Shown: positions 18,386 to 28,173, numbered from the stretch's first letter. The stretch is DNA of 64,000 nt from Paracoccus chinensis (GCF_900102885.1 NZ_FNGE01000001.1:124001-188000), one strand, 5' to 3'. Program-made: numbers and translations. The notes: a model not told the origin generated them from the letters alone.

Positions 18386-19150
18386 TCATCTGAGCAGGAT
18401 CACCTCGATCCGGTTGTTGGCCGGGTCCATGGCATTAGCGTTGCGGGGCTTCTTGTCGCCGAAGGCCGTGACGCGCTGGATCCGGCCTTCGTCCAGGCGG
18501 CCCTGCACCAGCAGTTCGCGCACCGCATGGGCGCGCTGGTCGGACAGGGGCCAGACCGGATTGTCGATCATCATCCGGGGAAAGGCGCGGACATGGCCCG
18601 TGATCGCCACCTGATTCCTGGCCCGGCCCAGGACCGAGGCAAGGATCGCCGTCAGTTTGCGCAGGGCCGGGGTGGGCTCGGCCGTCTCGCCCTCGAACAG
18701 GGGCTCGTTCACGACGTCGCCCAGTTCGATCACCAGCCCCTCGTCGGTCATGCGGGTGACGACATGGCGCAACAGGTTCACCCGCTGCATCGATTCGCCG
18801 CCGCGTGCCGTCAGCGCATCCTGCAGGGCGCGGGCAAGCTCCTGCATCTCGGCCTCGCCGGCCGGGGCGGAAACGGACTGGTCCGCCGGAGGGTCGAGCG
18901 ACCTTCCCCCGTCCACTCCCGCCGCCCCGCCCGACCGCGAGTGCGCGATCGTGGGGTCGAAATACTCGGCCAGGCCCTGCCGCTGCTTTTCGGTGGTGGC
19001 GTTCAGCAGCCACATCAGCAGGAAGAAGGCCATCATCGCGGTCACGAAATCCGCATAGGCGACCTTCCATGCGCCGCCATGGTGGCCGGCTTCGCCCCCG
19101 CCCTGCACGCGCTTGATGATGATCGGCGAAGCAGTCCTGTCAGCCGGCAT
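18386..19150 (-). CDS. motB: Flagellar motor stator protein MotB
   Basis: A 254-residue stator subunit. Residues 29-50 form the single membrane helix AYADFVTAMMAFFLLMWLLN, with the conserved proton-binding Asp34, and the C-terminal half is an OmpA-like peptidoglycan-binding domain ending in NRIEVILLR. The N-terminus IIIKRVQGGGEAGHHGGAWK is typical of MotB. The ATG at 19150 was chosen; a GTG two codons upstream is equally close to the purine-rich leader. No motA lies next to it. It heads the minus-strand series motB-flgE-flgK-flgL-flgI, an arrangement familiar from Rhodobacteraceae flagellar clusters. Confidence 0.92.
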   Translation of the reverse strand: MPADRTASPIIIKRVQGGGEAGHHGGAWKVAYADFVTAMMAFFLLMWLLNATTEKQRQGLAEYFDPTIAHSRSGGAAGVDGGRSLDPPADQSVSAPAGEAEMQELARALQDALTARGGESMQRVNLLRHVVTRMTDEGLVIELGDVVNEPLFEGETAEPTPALRKLTAILASVLGRARNQVAITGHVRAFPRMMIDNPVWPLSDQRAHAVRELLVQGRLDEGRIQRVTAFGDKKPRNANAMDPANNRIEVILLR

Positions 19151-19212
19151 CGGCACCCCCGTTTCCCTGGGGAGAGCCTTAGCAGGACGGGACTTGCCCG
19201 GGCGTTAACGGA

Positions 19213-20802
19213 TCAAATGCCGCGCATTTCCTCGGCCATCATCACGGCCGCCTTTTCCGCGATCATGATCGTCGGCGCATTGGTGTTGCCGGAGGTGATC
19301 ACGGGCATGACCGAGGCATCCACGACCCGCAGCCCCTCGACTCCGCGCACGCGCAGGCGCGGGTCCACCACCGCGCCCTCGTCCGCGCCCATGCGCGCGG
19401 TGCCCACGGGATGGAAGATGGTCGAGCCGACCACCCCGGCCGCATGGGCCAGTTCCTCGTCGCTCTGGTAGTCGGGGCCGGGCTTGAACTCCTCGGGGCG
19501 GTATTTCGCCAGCGGCGCCTGCGCCATGATGCGCCGCGTCAGGCGGATCGCGCGGGCAGCCGTCAGGCGGTCGCCGGGCGTGGACAGGTAATGCGGCGAG
19601 ATCACCGGCGGCCGCATCGGGTCGGGCGAACCGATCCGCACATGACCCCGGCTTTCTGGCCGCAGGTGGCAGACGCTGGCGGTGATGGCGGCGAAATCGT
19701 GCAGGGGCTGGCCGAAGGCCTCGAGGCTCAGCGGCTGCACGTGCCATTCCAGGTCGGGCGTCGCCACGTCGGGCGAGGATCGGGCGAAGGCGCCAAGCTG
19801 GCTGGGGGCCATGCTCATCGGGCCGGTTCGGCGCAGGACGTATTCCGCGCCGATCATCCCCTTGCCCCACCAGCGGCGGGCGAGCTGGTTCAGCGTCCGC
19901 GCCTCGGACACCTTCCAGCTGCAGCGCAGTTGCAGGTGGTCCTGAAGGTTCTCGCCGACCGGGGCCTCGCGCAGGACGGGAATCCCCATTTCCTGCAGCA
20001 GGGCACCGGGGCCTATGCCGGAGAGCTGCAGGATCTGCGGCGTGTTGATCGCGCCCGCGCTCAGCACGATCTGGCCGCCGCGCACGATCTCGGACCGGCC
20101 GTCGGCGTAAAGCTCGAGCCCCACGGCGCGGGTGCCCTCGAAGACCACGCGGCGGACGTGGCGGCCGGTCAGCACCGTCAGGTTCGGCCGCCGCATCGCC
20201 GGGCGCAGGAAGGCGCGGGCGGCCGAGACGCGGAAGCCCGACTTCTGGCTGACCTTGAAATAGCCCACGCCCTCGTTGTCGCCGGTGTTGAAATCGTCGG
20301 TGGCAGGAATGCCGACTTCGTTCGCGGCCTTCGCCCAGTCGTCCAGGATGTCCCAGCGCAGCCGCTGCCGCTCGATCCGCCACGGGCCGCCCTCGCCGTG
20401 ATGCTCGGACGCGCCGGCGAAGTAATCCTCGGACTTGAGGAACAGGGGCTGCACGTCGTCCCAGCCCCAGCCGGTGCAGCCCATCTGCCGCCAGCCGTCG
20501 TAATCGGCGGCCTGCCCGCGCAGATACAGCATCCCGTTGATGGAACTGCAGCCGCCCAGCACCCGCCCCCGCGGATAGATCAACTGCCGCCCGTGCAGCC
20601 CCGGGTCGGGCGCGGTCTTGTACATCCAGTCGGTGCGCGGGTTGCCGATGCAGTAAAGATAGCCGATCGGGATGTGGATCCAGGGATAGCGGTCGCTGTC
20701 GCCCGCCTCGATCAGCAGGACGCGCAGGCGCGGGTCCTCGGACAGGCGGGCGGCCAGCACGCAGCCGGCGCTGCCCGCCCCTGCAATGACGACATCGTGC
20801 AT
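19213..20802 (-). CDS. GMC-family FAD-dependent oxidoreductase (choline/alcohol dehydrogenase-like)
   Basis: A 529-residue glucose-methanol-choline oxidoreductase. It opens with the FAD-binding motif [20 protein letters not shown], and carries the GMC signature regions [18 protein letters not shown] (about residues 75-95) and a second one with [18 protein letters not shown]. The C-terminal active-site histidines are in [13 protein letters not shown] and [18 protein letters not shown]. Sequence style suggests the broad choline-dehydrogenase/alkanol-dehydrogenase group, but no betaine aldehyde dehydrogenase, transporter or regulator is nearby, so the substrate is unknown. The ATG at 20802 starts the FAD motif at once; a longer frame to 21327 overlaps the divergent pqiA gene and is not used. 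Confidence 0.88.
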   Translation of the reverse strand: MHDVVIAGAGSAGCVLAARLSEDPRLRVLLIEAGDSDRYPWIHIPIGYLYCIGNPRTDWMYKTAPDPGLHGRQLIYPRGRVLGGCSSINGMLYLRGQAADYDGWRQMGCTGWGWDDVQPLFLKSEDYFAGASEHHGEGGPWRIERQRLRWDILDDWAKAANEVGIPATDDFNTGDNEGVGYFKVSQKSGFRVSAARAFLRPAMRRPNLTVLTGRHVRRVVFEGTRAVGLELYADGRSEIVRGGQIVLSAGAINTPQILQLSGIGPGALLQEMGIPVLREAPVGENLQDHLQLRCSWKVSEARTLNQLARRWWGKGMIGAEYVLRRTGPMSMAPSQLGAFARSSPDVATPDLEWHVQPLSLEAFGQPLHDFAAITASVCHLRPESRGHVRIGSPDPMRPPVISPHYLSTPGDRLTAARAIRLTRRIMAQAPLAKYRPEEFKPGPDYQSDEELAHAAGVVGSTIFHPVGTARMGADEGAVVDPRLRVRGVEGLRVVDASVMPVITSGNTNAPTIMIAEKAAVMMAEEMRGI

Positions 20803-20910
20803 CCTGGCAACCCCTCTCCCCCTCGTGGCGGGTGATGCTAGCAGGGCCGCCAGCCGGAGCAAGCGCAGCGGCGCGCTTGCGCGGCGGCGCGCCCGGCTTA
20901 TCTTGGGCCC

Positions 20911-21648
20911 ATGATCGAGGCGGGGCAGTATGACATGCGGACCGGCGCGGGGCTGATCGCCTGTCCGCGCTGCGACGCGCTGCATGTGGAAACCGAGCTG
21001 CTTGACGGCGAAAAGGCGGCCTGCATCCGCTGCGGCCATGTGCTGGCCCGCCCGCGCGAGGGCGCCTTCACCCAGATCGTGGCGCTGTCCTTTACCTCGC
21101 TGGTGCTGATGGTGGCGGCAGTGTTCTTTCCCTTCCTCGAGATCTCGCGGATGGGTCTGGGAAATGCGACCTCGCTCTTCGGGGTGGCGATGGCCTTCTC
21201 GCAGGGCTGGCTGATGCCACTGACGGTGGCCATGCTGGCCTTCATCGTGGGCTTGCCAGCGCTGCGCGCCGCGCTGCTGGTCTATGTGCTGCTGCCGATG
21301 CGCGGCCAGGGACGGCCCGCGCGCCATGCGGGCGAGGCCTTCCGGCTGTCGGAACTGCTGCGGCCCTGGTCGATGGCGGAAATCTTCGTGATCGGCACCT
21401 CGGTCGCGCTGGTCAAGGTCGCGGGACTGGCGACGGTCAGCCTCGGGCCCGCCTTCTGGGCCTTCTGCGCGCTGATCATCGTGGGCGCGGCCAGCGACGT
21501 CTTCACCTGCGCCGCGACGATCTGGGACACGCTGGAGGACCGCGGCGCCTTCACCGACGGGCGCGAGGTCGTGCCCGATACTGACGCCGCCGCCCGCGAG
21601 CGCCGGATCGTCGAACGCGCCCCCTCTGCACCGGACCGCGCCGGATGA
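20911..21648 (+). CDS. pqiA: PqiA-type inner-membrane protein, first of two
   Basis: A 245-residue membrane protein resembling one half of Escherichia coli PqiA. After a short N-terminus it has a zinc-ribbon-like CPRCDALHVETELLDGEKAACIRCGHVL (CxxC...CxxC, about residues 18-46), then about four hydrophobic helices. PqiA works with the MCE protein PqiB and lipoprotein PqiC in moving lipids between the inner and outer membranes. The start at 20911 has a TATCTT-like -10 element close by and little leader; an alternative ATG at 20935 has GAGGCGGGG 9 bases upstream and would skip only eight residues. It overlaps the next gene by ATGA. It is divergent from the GMC gene with a 108-base gap. Confidence 0.85.
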   Translation: MIEAGQYDMRTGAGLIACPRCDALHVETELLDGEKAACIRCGHVLARPREGAFTQIVALSFTSLVLMVAAVFFPFLEISRMGLGNATSLFGVAMAFSQGWLMPLTVAMLAFIVGLPALRAALLVYVLLPMRGQGRPARHAGEAFRLSELLRPWSMAEIFVIGTSVALVKVAGLATVSLGPAFWAFCALIIVGAASDVFTCAATIWDTLEDRGAFTDGREVVPDTDAAARERRIVERAPSAPDRAG

Positions 21649-22319
21649 GCGGTCCCGACGGGCTGTCCGATCACGCCCCGGTCCTGACCGCCCATCGCGC
21701 GGGGCTGGTCGGCTGTCGCGGCTGCGGGCGCGTCTGGCCCAGGCACACGGATGTCTGCGGCCGCTGCGGCGCGCGGCTGGCCCCGCCCGACCGGCGCAGC
21801 CTGCAGGCGGTCTGGGCCTGGTGGCTGGCCGGGCTAATCTTCTACATCCCCGCGAACCTGTGGCCGATGCTGCGGACGCAGTCCTTCCTGGGGCTGGCCG
21901 GGAACACCGAGGCCACCATCCTGGGCGGCGTGGTGGACCTGATGCATTACGGCAACTACGGCATCGCCGCGATCGTCTTCGTGGCCTCGATCGTGGTGCC
22001 CATCGGCAAGTTCGTCGTCATCGCCTGGCTGGCGCGCGTGGCGGGCAAGCCCGCCAGCGTCGAGGCCGCCCACACCCGCCTGCGCGCGCTGGAGGCTGTC
22101 GAGTTCATCGGCCGCTGGTCGATGATCGACGTCTTCGTGGTGGCGATCCTGTCGGCGCTGGTGCAGCTGGGCTTCGTCGCCTCGATCCACCCCGGCCCCG
22201 CCGCCGTCAGCTTTGCGCTGTCGGTTGCCTTCACCATGCTTTCGGCGCTTAGCTTCGACCCGCGGCTGATCTGGCGCGGATTGCCGCTTCGCACGCGCAG
22301 GGACAGAACAGCCGAATGA
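21645..22319 (+). CDS. PqiA-type inner-membrane protein, second of two
   Basis: A 224-residue protein, the counterpart of the second half of E. coli PqiA. It has its own zinc-ribbon-like motifs (VGCRGCGRVW and VCGRCGARL, residues 22-45), then hydrophobic helices with IFYIPANLWPMLRT and VDLMHYGNYGIAAIVFVASI, and the conserved EFIGRWSMIDVFVVAILSALVQLG. Its ATG overlaps the previous stop (ATGA at 21645-21648), and its own stop overlaps the pqiB start in the same way, so all four genes are translationally coupled. The clean overlap and the complete ribbon at its N-terminus show two real genes rather than one broken pqiA. Confidence 0.87.
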   Translation: MSGPDGLSDHAPVLTAHRAGLVGCRGCGRVWPRHTDVCGRCGARLAPPDRRSLQAVWAWWLAGLIFYIPANLWPMLRTQSFLGLAGNTEATILGGVVDLMHYGNYGIAAIVFVASIVVPIGKFVVIAWLARVAGKPASVEAAHTRLRALEAVEFIGRWSMIDVFVVAILSALVQLGFVASIHPGPAAVSFALSVAFTMLSALSFDPRLIWRGLPLRTRRDRTAE

Positions 22320-24703
22320 CCGACACGCCTCCGACCGACGACACGTCCCGCGCGGACGCCGCCCCCCTGCGTCCTGCCAGCCCCGTCCGCCGCACCGCCG
22401 CCCGGGCCGCCCGCGCGGGCGTGTCCGTCATCTGGGCCGTGCCGATCATCGCGCTGCTGGTGACGATGGCGCTGGCCTGGAACGCCTATGCCGGGCGTGG
22501 CACGCTGGTCTCGGTCGCCTTCAACGATGCGACCGGCATCACCCCGGGCGAAACCGAACTGCGCTTCCGCGAGATCCCCGTGGGCCGGGTCGAGGCCGTG
22601 CGCTTCACCCACGACCTGCAGCGGGTGATCGTGGACATGCGGGTGGACAAGGACATCGCCCAGTTCATCGACGACGACGCCGAGTTCTGGATCGTCCGCC
22701 CCGAGGTCTCGGCCCAGGGCATCTCGCGCCTCGACACGGTGCTGACCGGCGCCTTCATCGAGGGCTGGTGGGACAACGAGTCCGGCGGCGCCGACCTGGT
22801 GGTGCACGAGGGGCTCGAGCGCGCGCCCCTGACGCGCAGTAACGAACGGGGCACATGGGTCACGCTGACCGCCAACGATGCCTCGGGGATGACCGAGGGC
22901 GCACCGATCTTCTATCGCGGGCTCACGGTCGGGCGGATGCAGAACCTGCGCCTGGCCGAAGGGGCCGAGTCGGTGGTGGCCGACGTCTTCATTGAAGCGC
23001 CGCACGACCAGCAGCTGACCACGACCACCGTCTTCTGGGACACTTCGGGCTTCTCGGTCTCGCTGGGCACCAATGGCATCTCGCTGGACGTGGCCTCGGT
23101 CTCGTCGCTGCTGCAGGGGGGCGCCGAGTTCGCCACGCTTTCCTCGGGCGGCCAGCCCGTGCAGCCGGGTCATGTGTTCCAGCTTCAGCCCGACCGGCAG
23201 ACGGCGCAGAATAGCCTCTTCGCGGCCTCGCCGCAGGACGAGCTGCGCCTGACCATGCTGATGAGCGAGGCCGTGCGCGGGCTGACCGAGGGCGCCGAGG
23301 TCCAGTTCCAGGGCCTGACCGTGGGCCGGGTCACGGGCCTGTCGGTGCGCGTCGTGCCCGGGCCCGAGGGCCAGCCGGGCCAGGTGCTGCAGGACATCAC
23401 GCTGGCGGTCTCGCCCCAGCGCATGGGGCAGCCCGAGGACGCCGGACCCGACGAGGCCCTGGCCTTCCTGTCCCGCAGCGTCGAGGAAGGCCTGCGCGCG
23501 CGCATCACCGGCGCCGGATTCTTCGGCACCTCGCTGATGGTGGAACTGGTGGACCTGCCCGGCGCGGCGCCCGCGCGGATCGTCGCGGATGCCCAGCCCT
23601 ATCCCGTCATCCCCTCAGCCCCGCCGGACCTGTCGGACATCTCGACCACGGCGCAGGGCTTCATGGCGCGGATCGGCAACCTCAAGCTCGAGGAGCTGCT
23701 GAAATCCGCCACCGACATGATGAACAGCGTCACGGCCATCGCCAGTTCGCAGGACACCCGGGCGATCCCGGAATCGCTGCGCCGCACCATTGACGAGGCG
23801 AACGTGACCATGACGGAACTGCGCACGGCCACGCAGGACCTGCGCGCCTCGGGCGTGGTGGAAAACGTCGCGGGCGCGACCGCTGCCGCCAACGAGATCG
23901 CGGGCAAGCTGAACGGCGTGGCCGACCGCCTGCCGCGCATCGCCGAGAACGTGGAAACCGCCACGACCTCGATTCGAGACGTGGATTTCGACGGCATCGG
24001 CGACCAGATCACCCAGGCGCTGGCCGACATCCGGGGCGTTCTGGGAACGGAAGCCGCGCGCAGCCTGCCCGACCGGCTGGGAAATGCCGTGGACAGCCTG
24101 GGTTCGGCGGCAGGCGACGTGGGCGCCATCGCCTCGGACCTGCGCGGGCAGAACCTCGGGCCGCGCGTGGGCCAGTTCATGGACGAAGCCTCTGCCGCCG
24201 CGACGGCGGTGCGCGACGCCGCCGCCGACGTGCCCGAGATGGTCCTCCAGGTGGACGAGGCCGCGGCCTCGGTGGACGAGTTCGACTTTGCCGGGGTCAG
24301 CGCCTCGGCCCGCGGGCTGATCGAGGACCTGCGCGCCATGCTGGGGACCGAGGATGCCGAGCAGCTTCCGCGCAACCTGTCGGACACGCTGCAGGCGGCC
24401 TCGGGGTTGCTGAACGACCTGCGCGAAGGGGGCGCGGCCGGCAACCTGAACGCAGCCCTGCAATCGGCGCGCCGGGCAATGGACCAGGTGGCGCAGGCGG
24501 CCACCACCCTGCCGGGCCTGTCGCAGCGCTTCCAGGCGCTGGCCGCGCGCGCCGAGTCCGTGATCGCCGCTTACGGCGACCGCGGGGCCTTCAACACCGA
24601 GACCATCAATACCATGCGCAGCCTGCGCCGCGCGGCCGAAGCCTTCGGCAGCCTCGCCTCCACCATCGAGCGCAATCCCCGCGCCTTCATCCTGGGACGA
24701 TAG
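22316..24703 (+). CDS. pqiB: PqiB-type MCE-domain intermembrane lipid transport protein
   Basis: A 795-residue protein with one N-terminal membrane helix (about residues 38-60, VSVIWAVPIIALLVTMALAW) and a large periplasmic part. The MCE domains start at about residues 60, 180 and 295, each marked by variants of GLTVGRVxxL or EIPVGRVEAV. From about residue 440 a long helical, alanine-rich region follows. In PqiB, MCE rings stack and the helices form a tube spanning the periplasm. The gene sits between the two pqiA-type genes and the lipoprotein gene pqiC, as expected for a PqiABC system. The E. coli protein is ~546 residues, so the long helical tail here (with repeats like GxTxExxxIxxxL) is an extension worth noting. 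Confidence 0.88.
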   Translation: MTDTPPTDDTSRADAAPLRPASPVRRTAARAARAGVSVIWAVPIIALLVTMALAWNAYAGRGTLVSVAFNDATGITPGETELRFREIPVGRVEAVRFTHDLQRVIVDMRVDKDIAQFIDDDAEFWIVRPEVSAQGISRLDTVLTGAFIEGWWDNESGGADLVVHEGLERAPLTRSNERGTWVTLTANDASGMTEGAPIFYRGLTVGRMQNLRLAEGAESVVADVFIEAPHDQQLTTTTVFWDTSGFSVSLGTNGISLDVASVSSLLQGGAEFATLSSGGQPVQPGHVFQLQPDRQTAQNSLFAASPQDELRLTMLMSEAVRGLTEGAEVQFQGLTVGRVTGLSVRVVPGPEGQPGQVLQDITLAVSPQRMGQPEDAGPDEALAFLSRSVEEGLRARITGAGFFGTSLMVELVDLPGAAPARIVADAQPYPVIPSAPPDLSDISTTAQGFMARIGNLKLEELLKSATDMMNSVTAIASSQDTRAIPESLRRTIDEANVTMTELRTATQDLRASGVVENVAGATAAANEIAGKLNGVADRLPRIAENVETATTSIRDVDFDGIGDQITQALADIRGVLGTEAARSLPDRLGNAVDSLGSAAGDVGAIASDLRGQNLGPRVGQFMDEASAAATAVRDAAADVPEMVLQVDEAAASVDEFDFAGVSASARGLIEDLRAMLGTEDAEQLPRNLSDTLQAASGLLNDLREGGAAGNLNAALQSARRAMDQVAQAATTLPGLSQRFQALAARAESVIAAYGDRGAFNTETINTMRSLRRAAEAFGSLASTIERNPRAFILGR

Positions 24704-24706
24704 ACC

Positions 24707-25432
24707 ATGCGCCTTGCCTTCCCCCTTCTGGTCCTCGCGGCGCTGGCGGGCTGCTCCAATCCCGAGAAGACGGGACGCTACCTGATCGATCCGCCGACGC
24801 CGCAGGCCCGCGTCGCCAACAACCTCGGCACGGCGGAACTGCGGGACGTGTCGCTGCCCGAATACGCGGCCTCGGGCGAGGTCGCCTGGCAGACAGGCGA
24901 CGGCGCGGTGCGGTCGAACCCGCGCAACCTGTGGGCCGACAACCCCGAACGCGCCTTCACCCTGACCCTGGCGCGGGCGATTTCCGACATGTCGGGCGCG
25001 ACCGTCATCGCCGAGCCCTGGCCCCTGGCCGAGCCGCCCCGGCGACGGGTCGAGGTGCGGGTGGAAAAGGCGCTCGCGCAGCTGGACGGAATCTACCGGC
25101 TCAGCGGGCGCTATTACGTCTCGCAGGACAGCGCGGGCGGGACCAACCACGCGCGCAGCTTCGACATCGCCGTGCCGCTGCCGGTAACGCAAGGCTCGGC
25201 CAGCAGCCTGTCGCGGGGCGGCGCACGCAAGATCGAGGCCTCTCCGCCCGCCATCGCCGCCGCGCAGAACGCGGCCATCGCTCAGCTTGCGGCGCAGATC
25301 GCCACGCTGGGCGGACCAGGCGGTACGATCCGCACCACGGCGCCGCAGCTTGATCCGATCTTTTCGACGCCGCTGGAACCGCTGGCGCCACTGGAACCCC
25401 TGCCCGAGGTCAGCATCGAGCCGCTGGGCTGA
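24707..25432 (+). CDS. pqiC: PqiC-type outer-membrane lipoprotein (ABC-type transport auxiliary lipoprotein)
   Basis: A 241-residue lipoprotein with a signal peptide and lipobox LAALAGC (Cys17), then a typical opening (YLIDPPTPQARVANNLGTAELRDVSLPEYA; key residues Y27, P31, P33) and a domain of mixed strands and helices. PqiC anchors the PqiB tube at the outer membrane. It starts 3 bases after the pqiB stop, so it is part of the same operon. The C-terminus is proline-rich (PLEPLAPLEPLPE), which is unusual for this domain and probably disordered. It converges on the flavin reductase gene with a gap of only 3 bases. Confidence 0.82.
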   Translation: MRLAFPLLVLAALAGCSNPEKTGRYLIDPPTPQARVANNLGTAELRDVSLPEYAASGEVAWQTGDGAVRSNPRNLWADNPERAFTLTLARAISDMSGATVIAEPWPLAEPPRRRVEVRVEKALAQLDGIYRLSGRYYVSQDSAGGTNHARSFDIAVPLPVTQGSASSLSRGGARKIEASPPAIAAAQNAAIAQLAAQIATLGGPGGTIRTTAPQLDPIFSTPLEPLAPLEPLPEVSIEPLG

Positions 25433-25435
25433 GGC

Positions 25436-25981
25436 TCAGCCCTCGCCCGGCTCGAAGGCGCCGAAGCGGCCGGCTGCGAAGACCAGCGGATGGTCGTCCG
25501 GGCCGCCGACGGTGACCTGAGCCACGCGGCCCACCAGAACGCTGTGGTCCCCGCCCTCATGAACCGCATGGGCATGGCAGTCGAAGCGCGCCGCGACCCC
25601 GGGGATCAGCGGCGTGCCAAGCGCGGTCACGCCGAGGTCCAGCCCCTCGAACTGCGGGCCGCCGCGCGTGAAGCGCAGGCAGATGTCCAGTTGCTCGGCC
25701 CCCAACACGTGGATCGACCAGGCCTTGGCCTCCGCGAAGATGTCGTGGCGCGACGAGGACCGTGCCGGGCACCACAGCACCAGCGCCGGGTCCAAGGACA
25801 CGCTGGTGAAGCTGTTGACCGTCATCCCGACGGGGCACTTCGGCCCCGCGACGGTGACAACGGTGACCCCCGTGGCGAAGCGTCCCAGCGCCTGTCGGAA
25901 CAGGCGGCCGGGCTCGGTATCGGGATGAAAGCTGATGGCATCGGCCAGGCGGTCAAGCGACTCGGGCGGCAAACGGTTCAT
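25436..25981 (-). CDS. Flavin reductase-like domain protein
   Basis: A 181-residue protein of the FMN-binding split-barrel flavin reductase family. Visible are [34 protein letters not shown] (the FMN-phosphate region) and a C-terminal [16 protein letters not shown]. Such proteins use NAD(P)H to reduce FMN or FAD, often for a two-component monooxygenase, but no monooxygenase lies nearby. It follows the CysQ-like gene on the same strand, with the start codon overlapping that stop (ATGA at 25978-25981), so the two are co-transcribed for reasons not evident from function. Confidence 0.85.
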   Translation of the reverse strand: MNRLPPESLDRLADAISFHPDTEPGRLFRQALGRFATGVTVVTVAGPKCPVGMTVNSFTSVSLDPALVLWCPARSSSRHDIFAEAKAWSIHVLGAEQLDICLRFTRGGPQFEGLDLGVTALGTPLIPGVAARFDCHAHAVHEGGDHSVLVGRVAQVTVGGPDDHPLVFAAGRFGAFEPGEG

Positions 25982-26799
25982 CCTGCGGCCCTTCCCGGTC
26001 CTGCCTGCGCGGGTTCTGGCGGCTCAACGTCCAGCGCCGCGATCAGTTCGTGGTGCAATCCCGGCGGGGCGACGATCAGCCCGTCGCCCAAGGGCGGCAT
26101 CCGGTTGAAGACCAAGGCCCGCCCGCGCCGGTCCGTGACGGTGCATCCCGCCTGCACGGCAATGAGGCTTGCCGCCGCGACGTCCCATTCCCAGACGGGC
26201 CGCATCGACAGGGTGGCGTCGAACCGCCCTTCGGCAACAAGACACAGCCGCCAGGCCAGCGACGGCCGGAAGCTGCGCCTGATCCGGGGTACCCGGCGCC
26301 CGCGCCAGAAGGCGGGGTCCAGCGCGGCCTTGGTGGTCAGCACCTCGGCGCCCTCCAGCCGCGCCTTGCGGGGGCGGATCAGCTGGCCGTTGCGCGTGGC
26401 GGGCTGCCCGGCTGCGGCCGCATAGGTCACGCCGCGCGCGGGCTGGTGGACGACCCCGGCGACGGGCTGGCCGTCTTCCACCACGGCCACGGCCACGGCA
26501 AATCCGTCCTCGCCCGCGATGAAGGCGCGGGTGCCGTCGATCGGGTCAATGACGAAGACGCGGGCGGCCGTCGCGCGGCGGGGGTCCTCGGGGCTTTCCT
26601 CGCTGAGCCAGCCGTAATCGGGACGGGCCGCGCGCAGCGCCTGTTCCAGCGCGGCATTGACGGCCAGGTCGGCCTCGGACACCGGCCCCGCGCCTTCGTC
26701 CTTTTCCCAGTGGCGGAAGGTGCCGCGCCAATGGGCCAGCGCGATCTGCCCCGCCTCTTCGGCGGCCCGGACGATGAGGTCGAGGTCAGCTTCCGGCAA
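25978..26799 (-). CDS. cysQ: Inositol monophosphatase-family phosphatase, CysQ-like (3'(2'),5'-bisphosphate nucleotidase)
   Basis: A 273-residue member of the lithium-sensitive phosphatase family. Metal-binding motifs are visible: SEESPED (about residues 67-73), [12 protein letters not shown] (about residues 85-96) and the C-terminal WEWDVAAAS (about residues 203-211). The GTRAF form of the second motif is more like CysQ and histidinol-phosphatase-type enzymes than classical inositol monophosphatase. CysQ removes the 3'-phosphate of PAP from sulfate assimilation. The start codon lies inside the last codons of pmbA (14-base overlap), so the genes are coupled. The exact substrate cannot be fixed by sight. 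Confidence 0.78.
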   Translation of the reverse strand: MPEADLDLIVRAAEEAGQIALAHWRGTFRHWEKDEGAGPVSEADLAVNAALEQALRAARPDYGWLSEESPEDPRRATAARVFVIDPIDGTRAFIAGEDGFAVAVAVVEDGQPVAGVVHQPARGVTYAAAAGQPATRNGQLIRPRKARLEGAEVLTTKAALDPAFWRGRRVPRIRRSFRPSLAWRLCLVAEGRFDATLSMRPVWEWDVAAASLIAVQAGCTVTDRRGRALVFNRMPPLGDGLIVAPPGLHHELIAALDVEPPEPAQAGPGRAAG

Positions 26800-28144
26800 C
26801 GGTCATTCCTTCGACCAGAAGGCTCGGAACGCGCAGGCTGCGCCAGTCGGGCAGGTCGCTGGCCGCCGTGATCCGCATCAGCATCTCGCGCAGGTTGCCG
26901 GCGATGGTGCATTCGTTGACGGGATAAGCGATCTCTCCGTTCTCGACCCAGAAGCCTGCCGCGCCGCGCGAATAATCCCCCGTGGTCGCGTTGATCGAGG
27001 CGCCCAGCATCGAGGTCACGACCAGCCCCCGCCCCATGTCGCGGACCAGGTCGGCGGGCGAAGCCGTCCCCGCCGTCAGCGCCACGTTCGTCACCCCCGG
27101 CGAGGGCGGCGAGGAGGTGCCCCGCACCGCATTCGCCGTCGAGGCCATCCCCAGCTTGCGCGCGGTCGCCAGATCCAGCGTCCAGCCCTGCAGCACGCCG
27201 CCTTCCACGATCATGCGGGACGCGGTCGGCAGCCCCTCGCCGTCGAAGGGGCGCGAGGCGCCGTGGCGCGGCAGGCGCGGGTTCTCGGTCAGGTCGAAGC
27301 CCCCCGGCAGGACCGGCTGGCCCAGGTCGTTGCGCAACCAGCTAGACCCGCGCGCCACCGCGCTGCCGTTCACGGCCGACAGCAGGTGCGAGATCAGGGT
27401 CGCGGCGACCCGCTCGTCGTAAAGGATCGGGAAGGCGCCGGTCGGGGGCTTCCTCGCCCCCCGCCGCGCCACCGTGCGCTCGCCCGCGCGGCGGCCGATC
27501 TCCTCGGGCGAGGGCAGGTCCTCGGCCCAGACGCGGCTTTCCCCGGCCCAGTCGCGTTCCATCCCCAGGCCCTCACCGGTGATGGCAACGGTGGACAGGC
27601 CGTGGCTGCTGCGCCTGTAGCCGCCCGAAAAGCCGTTGGTGCCGGCGATCCAGCTTCGGCGGTGCATGACCGAGGCGCTGGCGGATTCGACCATGCTGAT
27701 GCCCTCGACCTCCAGCGCCGCCGCCTCGGCCCGCAGGGCCAGATCCAGCAGCGCCTCGGGCTCGGGCGCGGGGGCGCCATCGTCCAGTTCCAGCGCCGCC
27801 GTGTCCGGATCGCGGGCAAGCTGCGCGGGATCGGCCAGACCCACGTTGTCGTCCACGGGCGCCTCGCGCGCCATGGCGACGGCACGCTCGGCCATCTCGC
27901 GGATCGTGCGGTCGGACCGGTCGCTGGCCGAGACACAGGCCTGCCGCCCGTTCACGATGACGCGCAGGCCGATCTCGACCCCATCGGCGCGCTCGGCATG
28001 TTCCAGCGCGCGGCCCCGCACCTCGACCGAAAGGGACTCGCCCGCGACCGCCACCGCGTCGGCCTCGGTCGCGCCCGCGGCACGGGCGGCGGCCAGCAGG
28101 GCCTCGGTCAGGGGCGCGAGATCTTCGGGCGCGGGTCGGGTCAT
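26786..28144 (-). CDS. pmbA: PmbA/TldE-type metalloprotease-family protein
   Basis: A 452-residue protein of the TldD/PmbA family. PmbA (TldE) pairs with TldD, which carries the metal-binding HExxxH, in a protease complex that degrades unfolded peptides and matures some modified peptides. Visible family features include an N-terminal alpha/beta domain (SVEVRGRALEHAERADGVEIG), the central VAVT-type strands, FDGEGLPTASRMIVEGGVLQGW (about residues 300-320), and the C-terminal GDYSRGAAGFWVENGEIAYPV with NLREM. No HExxxH is present, as expected for the TldE subunit. ATG 28144 has AAAGG nearby; upstream frame to 28213 has no site. No tldD is in the window. Confidence 0.88.
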   Translation of the reverse strand: MTRPAPEDLAPLTEALLAAARAAGATEADAVAVAGESLSVEVRGRALEHAERADGVEIGLRVIVNGRQACVSASDRSDRTIREMAERAVAMAREAPVDDNVGLADPAQLARDPDTAALELDDGAPAPEPEALLDLALRAEAAALEVEGISMVESASASVMHRRSWIAGTNGFSGGYRRSSHGLSTVAITGEGLGMERDWAGESRVWAEDLPSPEEIGRRAGERTVARRGARKPPTGAFPILYDERVAATLISHLLSAVNGSAVARGSSWLRNDLGQPVLPGGFDLTENPRLPRHGASRPFDGEGLPTASRMIVEGGVLQGWTLDLATARKLGMASTANAVRGTSSPPSPGVTNVALTAGTASPADLVRDMGRGLVVTSMLGASINATTGDYSRGAAGFWVENGEIAYPVNECTIAGNLREMLMRITAASDLPDWRSLRVPSLLVEGMTVAGS

Positions 28145-28173
28145 GGGCAAGGCCTTTCCGTGGATGCGCAAAA

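Noticed and set aside
19213..20802. GMC oxidoreductase as choline dehydrogenase BetA
   Set aside because: No betB, betI or choline transporter is nearby, and the family is broad; only a general name is justified.
20911..22319. The two PqiA-type genes as one broken pqiA
   Set aside because: Each has a complete zinc ribbon and helices and they overlap by a clean ATGA, typical of two coupled genes.
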